A stretch of 64,000 nucleotides of DNA from Siminovitchia acidinfaciens (GCF_003605385.1 NZ_QYTV02000010.1:22779-86778); one strand, 5' to 3'. Numbered from the stretch's first letter, positions 1-9,345 are shown. Notes: generated from the letters alone by a model not told the origin. Numbers and translations are program-made.

Positions 1-205
1 TACTTCAGCCGCCACAGGGAATTGGCTTATGACCTCGAGGGGCTAGGCGTTGCAGCTAGACTGGAGTGACTTCGACGAGATAAAGGAAACACGGCGACGA
101 AGGCCGCCTCAGACCGCCACATCCTCGAATAGGCTGCGCCGCAGGAGCACCAGAGGTGCGAAGTCTGCTAGTCGATAGGCGCTGGAGCTAGACGTGGCAT
201 AATGC
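1..205 (+). repeat. Dispersed non-coding repeat, copy A
   Basis: No credible gene. Several blocks recur elsewhere. The block at about 9-58 (ending in the GACCTCGAGGGGCTAGGCG motif) reappears inverted at 63311-63360. The GAGATAAAGGAAACACGGCG block at about 80-99 reappears near 9226-9245. The GCGAAGTCTGCTAGTCGATA block near 158-177 reappears near 9282 and 50692. The element is probably cut by the window start. It resembles the mosaic intergenic repeats common in Bacillaceae genomes; family and function were not identified. Confidence 0.75.
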
Positions 206-253
206 AATAACAAGTTTTCCACATTATAGGGGTTATATAGTTTTTTCAATAAC

Positions 254-281
254 GAAAAGAGCAGCAATCTGCTGCTCTTAC
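254..281 (-). terminator. Rho-independent terminator of the 280-898 lipoprotein gene
   Basis: Ten-base-pair stem AAGAGCAGCA / TGCTGCTCTT (257-266 with 270-279) with a three-base loop. Read on the minus strand it is followed by TTTTCGTTATT. It overlaps the stop codon of the lipoprotein gene. Confidence 0.85.
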
Positions 282-898
282 TCCTCGTTTTCTTCCTCTA
301 AATCATCCGGGTAGACAATAGTATCGAATATTTCCCCTGTATCGGCATTTTCAACGGATATTGTCACCTTGGTTTTTTCGGCTGGGGTCCCTGCAAACAC
401 TTGGTGATATAATCCAGTCATTCCCAACCCTAGAGCAGCAAATCCATCGAAGCTGTTTTCGAATGCTTCTTGATCGACAACTAGAGTAAACTCGGAAAAC
501 TTTTTGTTATGGCTGACATCTTTGATGGAAGGAAAGTCTTCGCCATTCTTTAATTCATCAATATATTCAAGGGCACTCTTATCCACTTCCTTCATCATCT
601 CTTTATAATCAGCCCTTGACATCTTGTAGGTGATTGACCCGTCCTCATTTTTTGTTGCTTCTTTTACCCCATTCTCTTTTGCTTGGGCGATCATTTCATC
701 TACATTTTCATCTTCAAAAAAATCTTTTGGAAGTGTCACTTCAACATTCATTAACCCTTTATCAACCTCGACACCCTGTTCTTTTTCTTCAGCAGCCTTT
801 TCTTCCGCTCCTTCGTTTTTATTTGATGTCGTGTCCTTACCACATGCGGAAGTGGCCACTAATAACAACGAAAACAACAACGTGATAACATTTCTCAT
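278..898 (-). CDS. Putative lipoprotein of unknown function
   Basis: 206 residues. The N-terminus is a short hydrophobic signal with a lipobox-like ending (ATSAC, Cys19). A low-complexity Glu/Lys-rich linker (residues about 22-48) follows, then an acidic, mostly hydrophilic domain. The expected mature form is anchored to the outer face of the membrane. I do not recognise the family beyond a generic Bacillus lipoprotein. It lies 19 bp downstream of a second lipoprotein gene on the same strand, so the two are probably co-transcribed; a strong terminator overlaps its stop codon. Exported status is well supported, function is not. Confidence 0.8.
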   Translation of the reverse strand: MRNVITLLFSLLLVATSACGKDTTSNKNEGAEEKAAEEKEQGVEVDKGLMNVEVTLPKDFFEDENVDEMIAQAKENGVKEATKNEDGSITYKMSRADYKEMMKEVDKSALEYIDELKNGEDFPSIKDVSHNKKFSEFTLVVDQEAFENSFDGFAALGLGMTGLYHQVFAGTPAEKTKVTISVENADTGEIFDTIVYPDDLEEENEE

Positions 899-917
899 AA
901 AAAATTCCCCTTAACTT

Positions 918-1745
918 TTATTTTTTCACTTCGAAAACAAATGGCTTTATATCAATCTCCCAATTCTCGGAAGATCCTTCAAAATATAACTTGAACTGTT
1001 CAGCCTCTTCTGGAATAGCGGGAAAAGCAATGATCCCTTCTGTATCTACTCCTGGTAAAATGTCAGATTGCACTTCCGGATAATCGGCATCATAATTCAT
1101 TTCTTCTTCATACTGTTTTCCGTCAGTTGTCAATTTTGCGTTGAATGAATAAAAACTAATTTTATCATCCATTTCATTCGACACTTTTACATAAACACGG
1201 GTCTCTTTTTCTGCGAGTTCCACTTTTTGCACCTCAAGCTTATACCCGTGCTGATTTTGTTCTTCATTCAGTTCAATCGTTTCTTCTGTCGGAGAAAAGG
1301 CAGTTTGATAATCTGCCTTCTCAATTGTATCTGCCAATATTGCGGGCGCTGTAATTTGAGCTCCAAAGGCGTTTTCCCCTTCAAAAACATCCTTGATTTT
1401 TCCTTTTACGTGAATAATATCCCCCTCAGCAATATCGAAGTCCGGGTCTTCTATGCCAATGATGGTATTTCGCTCGTCATTGTTATTTGCGTAAGCTTGC
1501 AAATAGGTCCCATCACCATCACGCTCAGGCTCTACAAAAACTTTGGCATAAAAATCAACGGTAGACCCTTTATACTTTTTGGGATCGGAATACATCTTTT
1601 CAAATTCTTCTTTTGTCAGCAACTTAGTTTCGGATGTTTTCTCTTTTTTAGGTGAATCACTATTTCCGCCAGTGGTTTTTGATTCACCACACCCTGCCAA
1701 AACAATAACAACAATAGCAATGATATATAAAAATGCTTTTTTCAT
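918..1745 (-). CDS. Putative lipoprotein, OB-fold-like plus DUF4352-like domains
   Basis: 275 residues. Signal peptide with a canonical lipobox LAGC (Cys19), then a Ser/Lys-rich linker. Residues about 45-135 include a segment reading TVDFYAKV...GDIIHVKGKIKDV, which looks like the OB-fold region of lipoproteins that often precedes a DUF4352/telokin-like beta domain. The C-terminal half (residues about 150-275) has the beta-rich pattern of that Ig-like domain. The ribosome site GGAGGGGG is just upstream of the ATG. A terminator of the upstream WYL gene separates it from that gene, so it probably has its own promoter in 1760-1780. The domain assignment is by eye. Confidence 0.75.
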   Translation of the reverse strand: MKKAFLYIIAIVVIVLAGCGESKTTGGNSDSPKKEKTSETKLLTKEEFEKMYSDPKKYKGSTVDFYAKVFVEPERDGDGTYLQAYANNNDERNTIIGIEDPDFDIAEGDIIHVKGKIKDVFEGENAFGAQITAPAILADTIEKADYQTAFSPTEETIELNEEQNQHGYKLEVQKVELAEKETRVYVKVSNEMDDKISFYSFNAKLTTDGKQYEEEMNYDADYPEVQSDILPGVDTEGIIAFPAIPEEAEQFKLYFEGSSENWEIDIKPFVFEVKK

Positions 1746-1775
1746 ATTGGTTCCCCCTCCTATATCCTATACTAT

Positions 1776-1804
1776 AGAAAAAGGTGTACCAAAAACGGTA
1801 CACC
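1776..1804 (-). terminator. Terminator downstream of the WYL regulator gene
   Basis: Perfect stem GGTGTACC / GGTACACC (1783-1790 with 1797-1804), six-base loop, followed on the minus strand by TTTTTC. It separates the WYL regulator gene from the lipoprotein pair. Confidence 0.8.
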
Positions 1805-1825
1805 CTAGAAAATAGAGGAAAGCCC

Positions 1826-2806
1826 TTAATATAGATCCTGCATCAATTCTATTTCTTTTTTTACCTCTTCCACAAGCCACTCAGGAGAAAGGACTTTCGC
1901 TTTGTGCCCCCAGCGCATGATCCAGCTGACCAGCCCTGGGCTGAGCTTTGCTTTGGTTGTCAGCAACACGTGTTCTTCGTCCAGCTTCCTGATATCCGCA
2001 TCCAGGCCGAATCTATCGATAATAATATTGATCATTTCATGCTTAAATTTAATTTTGATCCAGTCATCTTCCCCTGCAAACATATGAAAGGACTTATCGA
2101 CATATTTAGTGATATCCAAGTCTTCCCGGCGGAATTTTTCTTCCGTTACCCGGATATTTCGGATGCGGTCCAGACGGTAGTGGCGAAATTCTCCTGTTTG
2201 AAGAAACTTTCCGATCAAATAGTAAAAGTCGTTTTGCCAAATCAATGCGTACGGCTCTACTTGATAAAAGTCACCTTCCCTGTTAAAAACAAATTCCTTG
2301 TCAATGTTGTATTTTCCATATTGATACTCCAATATTCTGTTGGTCGATATAGCCTTATGAACGCGGTCGATGTTTATTTTGATCAGGTTGTAGTCGATGT
2401 TGGACGAGGGATTAAAAATAAGCGGATCTGGCAATGTTTTGGCGATGTGCCTGCTCGTCAGCTTTTTCAACTTTTGAATGATTGTTTTCTTATCTTTTTC
2501 TGTGATAAATCGGGCTGATAGAACCGCATCTACCATGAGACGGAGCTGATAAGTTTCAAACAAGCGGTCATGATAGCTATACAGGACTTTTCCATAAATG
2601 CCTTTATTGGTTATAATTTCAAAACCCTGCTCATCAAGTGCTTCCAAATCCCTTTTAATCGCCCGCGGATCAAATTCGGCTTCACTTGAAAAAGCTAGCT
2701 TTAGCTTTTCGGCTAATTCCTTTATGCTTAACTGATTGCCCTCATCCGTTTCTTCCAACAATATTTTTTTCAATGCGAGCAGACGGTGGCTCCCCTTTAC
2801 CTCCAT
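1826..2806 (-). CDS. WYL-domain transcriptional regulator
   Basis: About 326 residues from the ATG at 2806. An upstream in-frame GTG at 2818 exists, but the AGGGGAG ribosome site directly abuts it and is about 11 nt from the ATG, so the ATG is preferred. The N-terminal 80 residues form a winged-helix region (LSIKELAEKL...AIKRDLEAL, then a wing). Residues about 150-235 match the WYL domain (ILEYQYGKYN...YALIWQNDFYYLIGKF...FRHYRLDRI), a ligand-sensing SH3-like fold. A WCX-like C-terminal dimerisation region ends in the conserved pattern around SWIMRWGHKAKVLSPEWL. The PH-like gene lies 16 bp upstream, so the two probably form an operon. Ligand and targets are unknown. Confidence 0.9.
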   Translation of the reverse strand: MEVKGSHRLLALKKILLEETDEGNQLSIKELAEKLKLAFSSEAEFDPRAIKRDLEALDEQGFEIITNKGIYGKVLYSYHDRLFETYQLRLMVDAVLSARFITEKDKKTIIQKLKKLTSRHIAKTLPDPLIFNPSSNIDYNLIKINIDRVHKAISTNRILEYQYGKYNIDKEFVFNREGDFYQVEPYALIWQNDFYYLIGKFLQTGEFRHYRLDRIRNIRVTEEKFRREDLDITKYVDKSFHMFAGEDDWIKIKFKHEMINIIIDRFGLDADIRKLDEEHVLLTTKAKLSPGLVSWIMRWGHKAKVLSPEWLVEEVKKEIELMQDLY

Positions 2807-2822
2807 AGCGGAACTCACTCCC

Positions 2823-3116
2823 CTAAAAATATTCCTTCTTTATATGAACCCTGAAGGCTTTTATAAAAGACTCCGGAGACGAAGGGACGGTATACGAAAA
2901 TACCCCCCTAATCGTATGTACATATAGCAATCCGCCTTCATCACCCATTTTTCGAAATGATAAATCGGAAATGTCCCTTGTCGAAAACTCGCGGTACTTC
3001 GTAACCAGGCGGTCATGATAAAGATAAATTTTACGATTTTCTTCACTGTATATGATTTCAGCATCGATGATTTGCTTGTCGACTTTGACATATGGCTGTA
3101 CGGCCAGCAACTCCAT
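2823..3116 (-). CDS. Small PH-like-fold protein of unknown function
   Basis: 97 residues from the ATG at 3116, which has a good ribosome site (GGAGGG, about 6 nt spacing). The open frame extends upstream to 3200, but no ribosome site supports a longer form. The sequence alternates short beta-like segments (QIIDAEIIYSEENRKIYLYHDRLVTKYREF) and ends in an amphipathic helix (SPESFIKAFRVHIKKEYF), as in bacterial PH-like domains; this is inference from pattern only. No signal peptide or membrane segment. It lies just upstream of the WYL regulator. Confidence 0.7.
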   Translation of the reverse strand: MELLAVQPYVKVDKQIIDAEIIYSEENRKIYLYHDRLVTKYREFSTRDISDLSFRKMGDEGGLLYVHTIRGVFSYTVPSSPESFIKAFRVHIKKEYF

Positions 3117-3279
3117 AAAAGCCCTCCAATTTCGTTTACACTTTCCATCAATTTTGATGTTTTTATGATTCGTTGTCAAAACCCACTGGTAACGAAACAA
3201 TCCTTGTTCAACTAATAAGAAAGGTCATTTTTTTATTAAGAGGAATCTTCACCTTCCTTTAAAAAGTAAGGAACAATTG

Positions 3280-3315
3280 GAACGCACACTTTTAGTATGT
3301 TAAAAGTGTGCGTTC
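3280..3315. other. Long perfect inverted repeat
   Basis: A 15-bp perfect inverted repeat (GAACGCACACTTTTA at 3280-3294 and its complement at 3301-3315) around a six-base spacer. It lies in the 182-bp gap between the MDR gene and the PH-like gene. Neither strand has a clear T-run after the stem, so it is atypical for an intrinsic terminator. It could be an operator or a transcript-stabilising hairpin. Confidence 0.7.
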
Positions 3316-3382
3316 GCTATAATTTTATATAACTTAGTAATGGTATAGGTTTATTATTGTAAGTTTTTATTTCTAATAATGA

Positions 3383-4351
3383 TTATACAGTAAGGACAAC
3401 TTTACCTTGAGCGTGACCTTCCTGAAAATACTTGAATGCCTCAGATATTTCACTTAACTTATACCGTTTATCAATTACTGGTTTTACCTTGCCAGCTTCA
3501 AGTAATTCTTTTACATAAATTAAATCTTTTTGGTTTGCTCTCTGTAAAAGGTTACTTATTCTCTTACTTCCAGTCATTGAAATAAAAGGCCCAAAAACTA
3601 AAGATTGAAACATTTGGGACTCGCTCCCTCCTACGTGAACAAAATTCCCATTTGGTTTTAACACACGTTTATATGCTGAAATGGAATTAGACCCGTTAAC
3701 ACCAAGAATCAAATCATAACGCTCCTCTTTTTGGGTGAAGTCCTCTTTTGTATAGTCAATGATTTGGTCTGCTCCTATCGAATGCAATATTTCTAAATTT
3801 CTTGTACTACATACACCCGTTACTTCAGCCCCAAATGATTTGGCTATTTGTACCGCGAAAGTACCGACACCTCCAGATGCCCCACAAATTAATACCTTCT
3901 GTCCCGGCTTAATCTTACCTTTATCACGTAGTCCCTGTAAGGCTGTCACGCTTGCCATAGGTGTGGCAGCAGCTTCCTCGAAGGAGATGTTGGTTGGCTT
4001 TAAAGCTAAAGCATATTCCGGGACAGTCACATATTCAGCAAAACCACCCCAGCCACAACCTGAGAGGTCACCGAATACCTCATCACCTGGTTGAAACTGC
4101 TTAACATTCTTGCCAACATCTTCAACTATACCAGCAATGTCACCTCCCGGTATGGAGTATTTTGGTCTCAGTAGTCCGAAAGCAAAGCGAGCTAAGAACG
4201 GTTTACCTCTTAAAAGAACCAAGTTACCAAAGTTCAAGGATGCGGTATGCACTTTTACCAATACTTGATTCTCTAAAGGCAAAGGCTTTTCTATCTCTTT
4301 GAATTCAAGAACATCAGGTGAACCATATTTGTTACAAACGATAGCTTTCAT
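3383..4351 (-). CDS. NAD(P)-dependent medium-chain dehydrogenase/reductase, quinone-oxidoreductase-like
   Basis: 322 residues, the usual length for zinc-independent MDR enzymes. The N-terminal GroES-like domain (residues about 1-130) carries PGGDIAGIVEDVG and the GDEVFGDL motif. The Rossmann domain has the nucleotide-binding signature ICGASGGVGTFAVQIAK. The C-terminus YFQEGHAQGKVVLTV is typical of the family. Catalytic-zinc cysteines are absent, which favours a quinone or enone reductase. Cytosolic. It is monocistronic, with about 340 bp of non-coding DNA upstream. The substrate cannot be inferred. Confidence 0.88.
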   Translation of the reverse strand: MKAIVCNKYGSPDVLEFKEIEKPLPLENQVLVKVHTASLNFGNLVLLRGKPFLARFAFGLLRPKYSIPGGDIAGIVEDVGKNVKQFQPGDEVFGDLSGCGWGGFAEYVTVPEYALALKPTNISFEEAAATPMASVTALQGLRDKGKIKPGQKVLICGASGGVGTFAVQIAKSFGAEVTGVCSTRNLEILHSIGADQIIDYTKEDFTQKEERYDLILGVNGSNSISAYKRVLKPNGNFVHVGGSESQMFQSLVFGPFISMTGSKRISNLLQRANQKDLIYVKELLEAGKVKPVIDKRYKLSEISEAFKYFQEGHAQGKVVLTV

Positions 4352-4689
4352 AAAATGCCCCCAATTTCCTTAGATTTATTTTGTATTTACAAAGGCATAA
4401 AAAGTCCTATATCAAAGATAGTGAAGTGTTGTTTTTATTAATACGGAATAACGAATGAACAGATTCGAAAATTATTAAAAACCAGGAATCAAAAGTGTGT
4501 GAAATATTATATTTAACAAACGAGTGCTTTAGTTCAACAAGAAACCGATTTAATTCGGTTTTTTTATGTTTCAAAAGTGTCATAACTATAACGAACGACT
4601 CTTCCGTCTAACAGGGTTTGATAAAAAGCTTTTAAACTTCTTTTCGTATACAATATTTGTAGAATACGTGAAAAAAGTATGGTGATCCC
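4352..4689. other. Intergenic region between MDR gene and bceR
   Basis: No gene seen. It holds the divergent promoters of the MDR gene and the two-component operon. A terminator-like hairpin (AAACCGA / TCGGTTT, 4542-4548 with 4555-4561, followed by TTTT) lies mid-way with no obvious plus-strand gene before it. A -10-like TACAAT at 4649-4654 precedes bceR, with a poor -35. Confidence 0.5.
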
Positions 4690-5373
4690 ATGTTTAAGAT
4701 TTTTCTTATTGAAGATGATTCGACTTTATTCAATGAAATCAGAGACAGGCTGGAACAGTGGTCCTATGATGTGTACGGCGTGACAGATTTTGGCCAGGTT
4801 CTTCAGGAGTTTACCGCCATCAAGCCTGATTTGGTCATCATTGACATCCAGCTGCCGAAGTTTGACGGTTTCCATTGGTGCCGGATGATCCGCTCCCATT
4901 CCAACGTGCCGATCATATTTTTATCTTCCCGCGACCACCCAACGGATATGGTCATGTCGATGCAGCTCGGTGCGGACGATTTTATCCAGAAGCCTTTCCA
5001 TTTTGACGTATTGATTGCAAAAATACAGGCTACCCTCCGCCGCGTCTATAACTACAATACCGAAACTTTAGACATAAAAAGCTGGTGCGGCGCCACGATT
5101 GAATACGCCAAAAACGTTGTTTCCAACGAAAATGGGACAATTGAATTGACTAAGAATGAAATGTTCATCTTGAAGATTCTTATTGAGCGAAAAAATAACA
5201 TTGTGAGCCGCTCCGACTTAATCAAAAGTTTATGGGACGATGAGAGATTTGTCAGTGACAACACATTGACAGTCAACGTGAACCGTTTAAGAAAAAGCCT
5301 TGAGAAAATAGGCCTCGGACAATTCATTGAAACAAAAGTGGGACAAGGATATATGGCGAAAGAAGAGGATTAG
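4690..5373 (+). CDS. bceR: OmpR-family response regulator, BceR type
   Basis: 227 residues. Receiver domain 1-115 has the acidic pocket EDD (residues 8-10), phospho-acceptor Asp52 (LVIIDIQLP) and Lys101 (QKPF). A winged-helix DNA-binding domain fills the C-terminal half (IELTKNEMFILKILIERKNNIVSR...TLTVNVNRLRKSLE). The partner kinase starts 3 bp after the stop, and a BceAB-type transporter follows, which is the Bce peptide-antibiotic sensing arrangement. In that family the regulator activates the transporter promoter once the transporter signals flux to the kinase. Which antimicrobial peptide is sensed is not predictable. The symbol denotes the family. Confidence 0.88.
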   Translation: MFKIFLIEDDSTLFNEIRDRLEQWSYDVYGVTDFGQVLQEFTAIKPDLVIIDIQLPKFDGFHWCRMIRSHSNVPIIFLSSRDHPTDMVMSMQLGADDFIQKPFHFDVLIAKIQATLRRVYNYNTETLDIKSWCGATIEYAKNVVSNENGTIELTKNEMFILKILIERKNNIVSRSDLIKSLWDDERFVSDNTLTVNVNRLRKSLEKIGLGQFIETKVGQGYMAKEED

Positions 5374-5376
5374 TAG

Positions 5377-6378
5377 ATGTTAAAAAAATTTTTGATTGAA
5401 AGGTGCAGCTGGATTTTACTGTTTCTCTTTATGCAGCTGCTGCTCCTTTTTATCGCTTATATTGATTCATCGATCCCTATCATGTCCGTTGTGTATATTG
5501 TTTTTTTATCAATCATCATCTTCGTCATCTTTTTGGCAATCCGCTACAATAAAGAAACGCCTTTTTACAAAAGCCTGGAAGAATGGGAAAGCGGTCTTGA
5601 TTTATCGGGTATCTCCGAAGCGACAAAGCCGTTTGAGAAAATAGTAGAAAAAAGTATCACGGACCAAACAGAAAGACAAGCACAATTAAACAATGATAAT
5701 CGAATGGCATTGGAACAGGAAAGGGATGATTTATTACCTTGGATTCATGAAGTAAAGACGCCTTTGACTGCCATGCATTTGATGATCGAGCGGCTTGAGG
5801 ACGAAAAGATGAGGACCCAGCTGACGTATGAATGGCTGCGGATCCACCTATTGCTTGACCAACAGCTTCACCAAAAGAGGATCTCATTCATTGAAAACGA
5901 CCTGCATGTTGAAAAGGTCTCCCTGGAACCGTTGATTTTTAAAGAGATCAAGGACTTGCAGTCTTGGTGCATGCAAAAAGGAATCGGATTTGATGTGGAT
6001 CTAGGAGTAGACGAGGTGCTCACCGATGACAAATGGCTTGCTTTTATCATGAGGCAGCTACTGACGAACGCAGTCAAATACAGCGAAGCTTCCGATATCA
6101 CCATTAGGAGCCGGATGGAAAATGATCATGCAATCCTTCAAGTGCAGGATTTTGGGAGGGGTATCAATGCAAAGGACCTCCCCCGAATATTTGACAAAGG
6201 TTTCACCTCAACTACACATCTCGATCAGGCCGCAACAGGAATGGGGCTGTATTTGGCCAAAAAAGCGGCTAAATCCCTATTGATCCAAATTAAAGTGAAA
6301 TCTGCGCCGGACGCAGGAACCACTTTTACCATGGTCTTTCCAAAACCGAATGAATTTGTGAAACTCACAAGCATGTGA
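5377..6378 (+). CDS. bceS: Intramembrane-sensing histidine kinase, BceS type
   Basis: 333 residues. Two adjacent transmembrane helices near the N-terminus (about 11-31 and 36-56) have almost no extracellular loop, the hallmark of intramembrane-sensing kinases that detect input through their ABC transporter. The phospho-acceptor is His124 in PWIHEVKTPL. A HATPase domain follows with the N-box (LLTNAVKYS), G1 (QDFGRGI) and G2 (GMGLYLAKKA). Translationally close to bceR (3-bp gap). A perfect palindrome overlaps its stop codon and separates it from the transporter genes. Confidence 0.9.
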   Translation: MLKKFLIERCSWILLFLFMQLLLLFIAYIDSSIPIMSVVYIVFLSIIIFVIFLAIRYNKETPFYKSLEEWESGLDLSGISEATKPFEKIVEKSITDQTERQAQLNNDNRMALEQERDDLLPWIHEVKTPLTAMHLMIERLEDEKMRTQLTYEWLRIHLLLDQQLHQKRISFIENDLHVEKVSLEPLIFKEIKDLQSWCMQKGIGFDVDLGVDEVLTDDKWLAFIMRQLLTNAVKYSEASDITIRSRMENDHAILQVQDFGRGINAKDLPRIFDKGFTSTTHLDQAATGMGLYLAKKAAKSLLIQIKVKSAPDAGTTFTMVFPKPNEFVKLTSM

Positions 6379-6400
6379 CATGATTGTCACATGCTTTTAT
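6371..6400 (+). promoter_or_regulatory. Palindrome between bceS and bceA: terminator and/or BceR-type operator
   Basis: A 24-bp perfect palindrome: GCATGTGACA (6371-6380), spacer TGAT, TGTCACATGC (6385-6394), followed by TTTTATCTTTT. As RNA it is a good terminator for bceRS. Its core TGACA-N4-TGTCA also fits the TNACA-N4-TGTNA type of inverted repeat known for BceR-like regulators. It lies about 60 bp upstream of a -10-like TATGAT (6443-6448) that has no good -35, as expected for an activated bceA promoter. Confidence 0.7.
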
Positions 6401-6477
6401 CTTTTGTTCGGCCAATCGAAGGAAAAAGCCATTCAATCCTTTTATGATGAGATTATCGAATAAAGGAGTGAACATAT

Positions 6478-7239
6478 ATGAGTATTCTTGAAGCACAAAA
6501 AATTCACAAAAGCTACGGGAATAAATTCAATAGACAGGAAGTTTTAAAGGGATTAGACATTCAAGTGGAAAAAGGCGATTTTGTCAGTATCATGGGGGCG
6601 TCAGGCTCTGGAAAAACGACATTGTTGAATGTCCTTTCTTCCATCGATAAAGTAAGCCAAGGTACGATAAAAATTGAGGGAAAAGACATCGTCGGCATGA
6701 AGGAAAAGCAACTGGCCGAATTCCGGAAAAATCATCTGGGCTTCATCTTTCAGGAATATAACTTGCTTGATACATTGACTGTGAAAGAAAACATTCTGCT
6801 CCCCTTATCCATTACAAAGACGCCTAAAAAGGAAGCAGAGCAAAAGTTCCGTCAATTGGCTACAGAACTGGGCATCCTTGATCTGAAAGACAAATATCCG
6901 AATGAACTTTCCGGTGGACAGAAACAGCGGACATCAGCCGCCAGAGCTTTTATCCATGAACCCAGCATCATTTTTGCTGATGAACCGACAGGTGCGCTGG
7001 ATTCCAAATCCGCTTCTGATCTTTTAAATAAAATAAGTGGCTTAAATGAAAAGCTCGGTGCAACAATCATCATGGTCACCCATGACCCTGTAGCCGCCAG
7101 CTATTCCCGCCGAGTGATCTTTATTAAAGATGGACAAATTTATACGCAGCTGAACAAAGGGGAAGAAACAAGGCAGTCTTTCCTTAAAGATATTATGAAG
7201 ACCCAAGGCGTACTGGGCGGTGTTCATGATGAACATTAA
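6478..7239 (+). CDS. bceA: BceA-type ABC transporter ATP-binding protein
   Basis: 253 residues. Walker A GASGSGKT (residues 40-47), Q-loop FQEYNLL, signature LSGGQKQR (144-151), Walker [15 protein letters not shown]-loop VTHD. Length and the LNKGE-type C-terminal tail match BceA/MacB-group ATPases. The ribosome site AAAGGAG is well placed. The gene overlaps the permease start, so the two are translationally coupled. With BceB it should form the resistance and sensing complex against peptide antibiotics that act on cell-wall lipid intermediates. Confidence 0.9.
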   Translation: MSILEAQKIHKSYGNKFNRQEVLKGLDIQVEKGDFVSIMGASGSGKTTLLNVLSSIDKVSQGTIKIEGKDIVGMKEKQLAEFRKNHLGFIFQEYNLLDTLTVKENILLPLSITKTPKKEAEQKFRQLATELGILDLKDKYPNELSGGQKQRTSAARAFIHEPSIIFADEPTGALDSKSASDLLNKISGLNEKLGATIIMVTHDPVAASYSRRVIFIKDGQIYTQLNKGEETRQSFLKDIMKTQGVLGGVHDEH

Positions 7240-9172
7240 TCAAATCGTAGTCCGCAATCTGAAAAAGAATATAAAGAATTATTATCTCTACGTTTTTGCG
7301 TTGATTTTCAGTGTTGCCCTTTATTTCGCTTTTGTCACATTGCAATATGACCCTTCAATGGATGAGACAAAGGGCACCATCAAAGGCGGAGCCGCTGTCC
7401 GTGCAGCATCGGTCATTCTTGTAGCCATCGTTTCGGTCTTCCTTTTGTATGCCAACAATTTGTTTATCAAAAGAAGAAGCAAAGAAATAGGGCTTTTCCA
7501 ATTGATTGGAATGACAAAAAGCAAGATTTTCCGCCTTTTGAGCGCCGAGAACTCGATTCTTTACTTCGGCTCTCTTGTCATAGGCATTTTTATTGGATTT
7601 TCGGTGTCAAAGTTAATCATTATGATTTTTTATAAAATAACCGGCATTAATTCGATTGCCACTTTAACATTTTCATCAAAGGCACTGACTCAGACAGTGA
7701 TTGTTTTTTCAGCCGTCTATCTTTTCATCCTGTTGATGAACTATATTTTTATCAAAAGGCAAACCATCCTGTCTTTGTTCCATGTCCTTTCATCAAGCGA
7801 ATCAAAAGTCAAAAATCTTTCCAAGCTTCAAGTAATTATTGGAGTGCTTGGAATCATTATGATTGGAACAGGTTACTATGTGTCATCAAAGCTGTTTAGT
7901 GGTGACTTCACGACTATGCCGCAATTATTTGGGGCTATGCTGTTTATTTTGGCTTTTGTCATTATCGGGACATATTTTTTTTATAAAGGATCTGTCAGCT
8001 TTATCTTTCATCTTATTCGGAAACGGAAGAACGGCTACCTGAATATTAACGAGGTGCTGTCCCTTTCTTCTATCATGTTCCGGATGAAATCTAATGCCTT
8101 GCTGCTGACTATCATTACAACAGTTTCTGCACTGGCAATCGGACTTTTGTCTCTCAGTTACATTTCGTATTACTCGGCAGAAAAAACCGCGCGTGACAAT
8201 GTCCCTGCAGATTTTGTCTTAACAGATATAAAAGAAACGAAGGAACTAAAGGATACGTTTAAAAGCAATAAGATCGCCTTCAGTGAAACGATGATTCATG
8301 TACTTCAGGTTGAGGTTAATATTAAGGATATTTTGGACAGCGACCTGAAGGGAATGGAGTTTGACCCCAATGTAACAGCCTTATCTGTTGTAAGTGACAA
8401 AGAGGTTGATGATATTGATGTTTCCCCTGACGATACCCTTTTTACAGGGTATTCCGACGCGATGCAGAAGTTTGTACCTTTCAAAGATCAAGGGATAATC
8501 AAGTGGACAATGCCAAACGGAACAATTACGCAAAATTATAAAGGCATGCGTAAGGAGCACCTCCTCTCCTGGACTTTTACAAACGGAGGCATGCCTGTCG
8601 CTATCGTGGACGAAACCGTGTTTAACCGTCTGAAGAAAGATTTGGATCCGGATATACAGACGAATCCGATCTACATCGGGATCGATATCGAAGACAAAAA
8701 AGATATCGAAAAGGCAAACGATATCTTTAATTTTCTTGGTTTTGATGAGAATGGAACATACCATTCGCTTTATGAAATGGTAAAAACCCAGAAGCAACTT
8801 TTTGGCCTCACGATGTTTATCGTCGGATTTTTGGGGCTCACCTTCCTGATTACATCAGGCTGCATTTTGTATTTCAAACAGATGGACGAAAGTGAAGACG
8901 AAAAACCGAATTATACAATCCTAAGAAAGCTAGGGTTCTCGCGCGGCGACCTGTTGCGGGGCATCCGGGCCAAGCAATTGTTCAATTTCGGCATCCCTCT
9001 CGGGATTGGACTGCTTCACGGCTATTTCGCTGTCAAATCCGGATGGTTCTTTTTCGGAACCGAGCTCTGGACACCGATGTTCGCGGTAATGCTTCTGTAC
9101 ACAGCGCTGTATTCTATATTTGGCCTGCTGTCTGTCCTTTACTATAAAAAGGTGATTAGAGGGGCGTTATAA
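7226..9172 (+). CDS. bceB: BceB-type ABC transporter permease
   Basis: About 648 residues. ATGs at 7226 and 7229 and a GTG at 7220 are all possible; GGGCGG at 7215-7220 favours an ATG. Ten predicted membrane helices: a first group through residue about 310, then a roughly 200-residue extracellular domain (about 320-520), then three C-terminal helices. This topology is diagnostic of BceB/VraG permeases, and the large loop is the presumed ligand-binding region. Overlaps the end of bceA by 14 bp. No transmembrane partner other than bceA is needed in this family. Confidence 0.9.
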   Translation: MMNINQIVVRNLKKNIKNYYLYVFALIFSVALYFAFVTLQYDPSMDETKGTIKGGAAVRAASVILVAIVSVFLLYANNLFIKRRSKEIGLFQLIGMTKSKIFRLLSAENSILYFGSLVIGIFIGFSVSKLIIMIFYKITGINSIATLTFSSKALTQTVIVFSAVYLFILLMNYIFIKRQTILSLFHVLSSSESKVKNLSKLQVIIGVLGIIMIGTGYYVSSKLFSGDFTTMPQLFGAMLFILAFVIIGTYFFYKGSVSFIFHLIRKRKNGYLNINEVLSLSSIMFRMKSNALLLTIITTVSALAIGLLSLSYISYYSAEKTARDNVPADFVLTDIKETKELKDTFKSNKIAFSETMIHVLQVEVNIKDILDSDLKGMEFDPNVTALSVVSDKEVDDIDVSPDDTLFTGYSDAMQKFVPFKDQGIIKWTMPNGTITQNYKGMRKEHLLSWTFTNGGMPVAIVDETVFNRLKKDLDPDIQTNPIYIGIDIEDKKDIEKANDIFNFLGFDENGTYHSLYEMVKTQKQLFGLTMFIVGFLGLTFLITSGCILYFKQMDESEDEKPNYTILRKLGFSRGDLLRGIRAKQLFNFGIPLGIGLLHGYFAVKSGWFFFGTELWTPMFAVMLLYTALYSIFGLLSVLYYKKVIRGAL

Positions 9173-9174
9173 CA

Positions 9175-9345
9175 AGAAAAGCGCAAGCGCCTGTCCATCG
9201 ACGTACAGACTGGAGTGCCTCCAACGAGATAAAGGAAACACGGCGACGAAGGAGCCGATGTTGACTTATCGTAGGCGGAGGCGCGAAGTCTGCTAGTCGA
9301 TAGGCGCTGGAGCTGGACAATAGAAAAGCGGAAGCGCCCGTTGGA
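9175..9345 (+). repeat. Dispersed non-coding repeat, copy B
   Basis: Starts just after bceB with GAAAAGCGCAAGCGCC. It contains the GAGATAAAGGAAACACGGCG block (about 9226-9245) and the GCGAAGTCTGCTAGTCGATA block (about 9282-9301), both shared with copy A in the same order and orientation. It lacks the copy-A block that carries GACCTCGAGGGGCTAGGCG. No coding potential is credible here. Confidence 0.75.

Noticed and set aside
630-914. Plus-strand ORF opposite the first lipoprotein gene
   Set aside because: It overlaps the minus-strand lipoprotein with a signal peptide and ribosome site, and its composition (Ser/Phe-rich) is that of an antisense shadow.
1904-2518. 204-codon plus-strand ORF opposite the WYL regulator
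   Set aside because: Antisense to a gene with two recognised domains; no ribosome site or family pattern.
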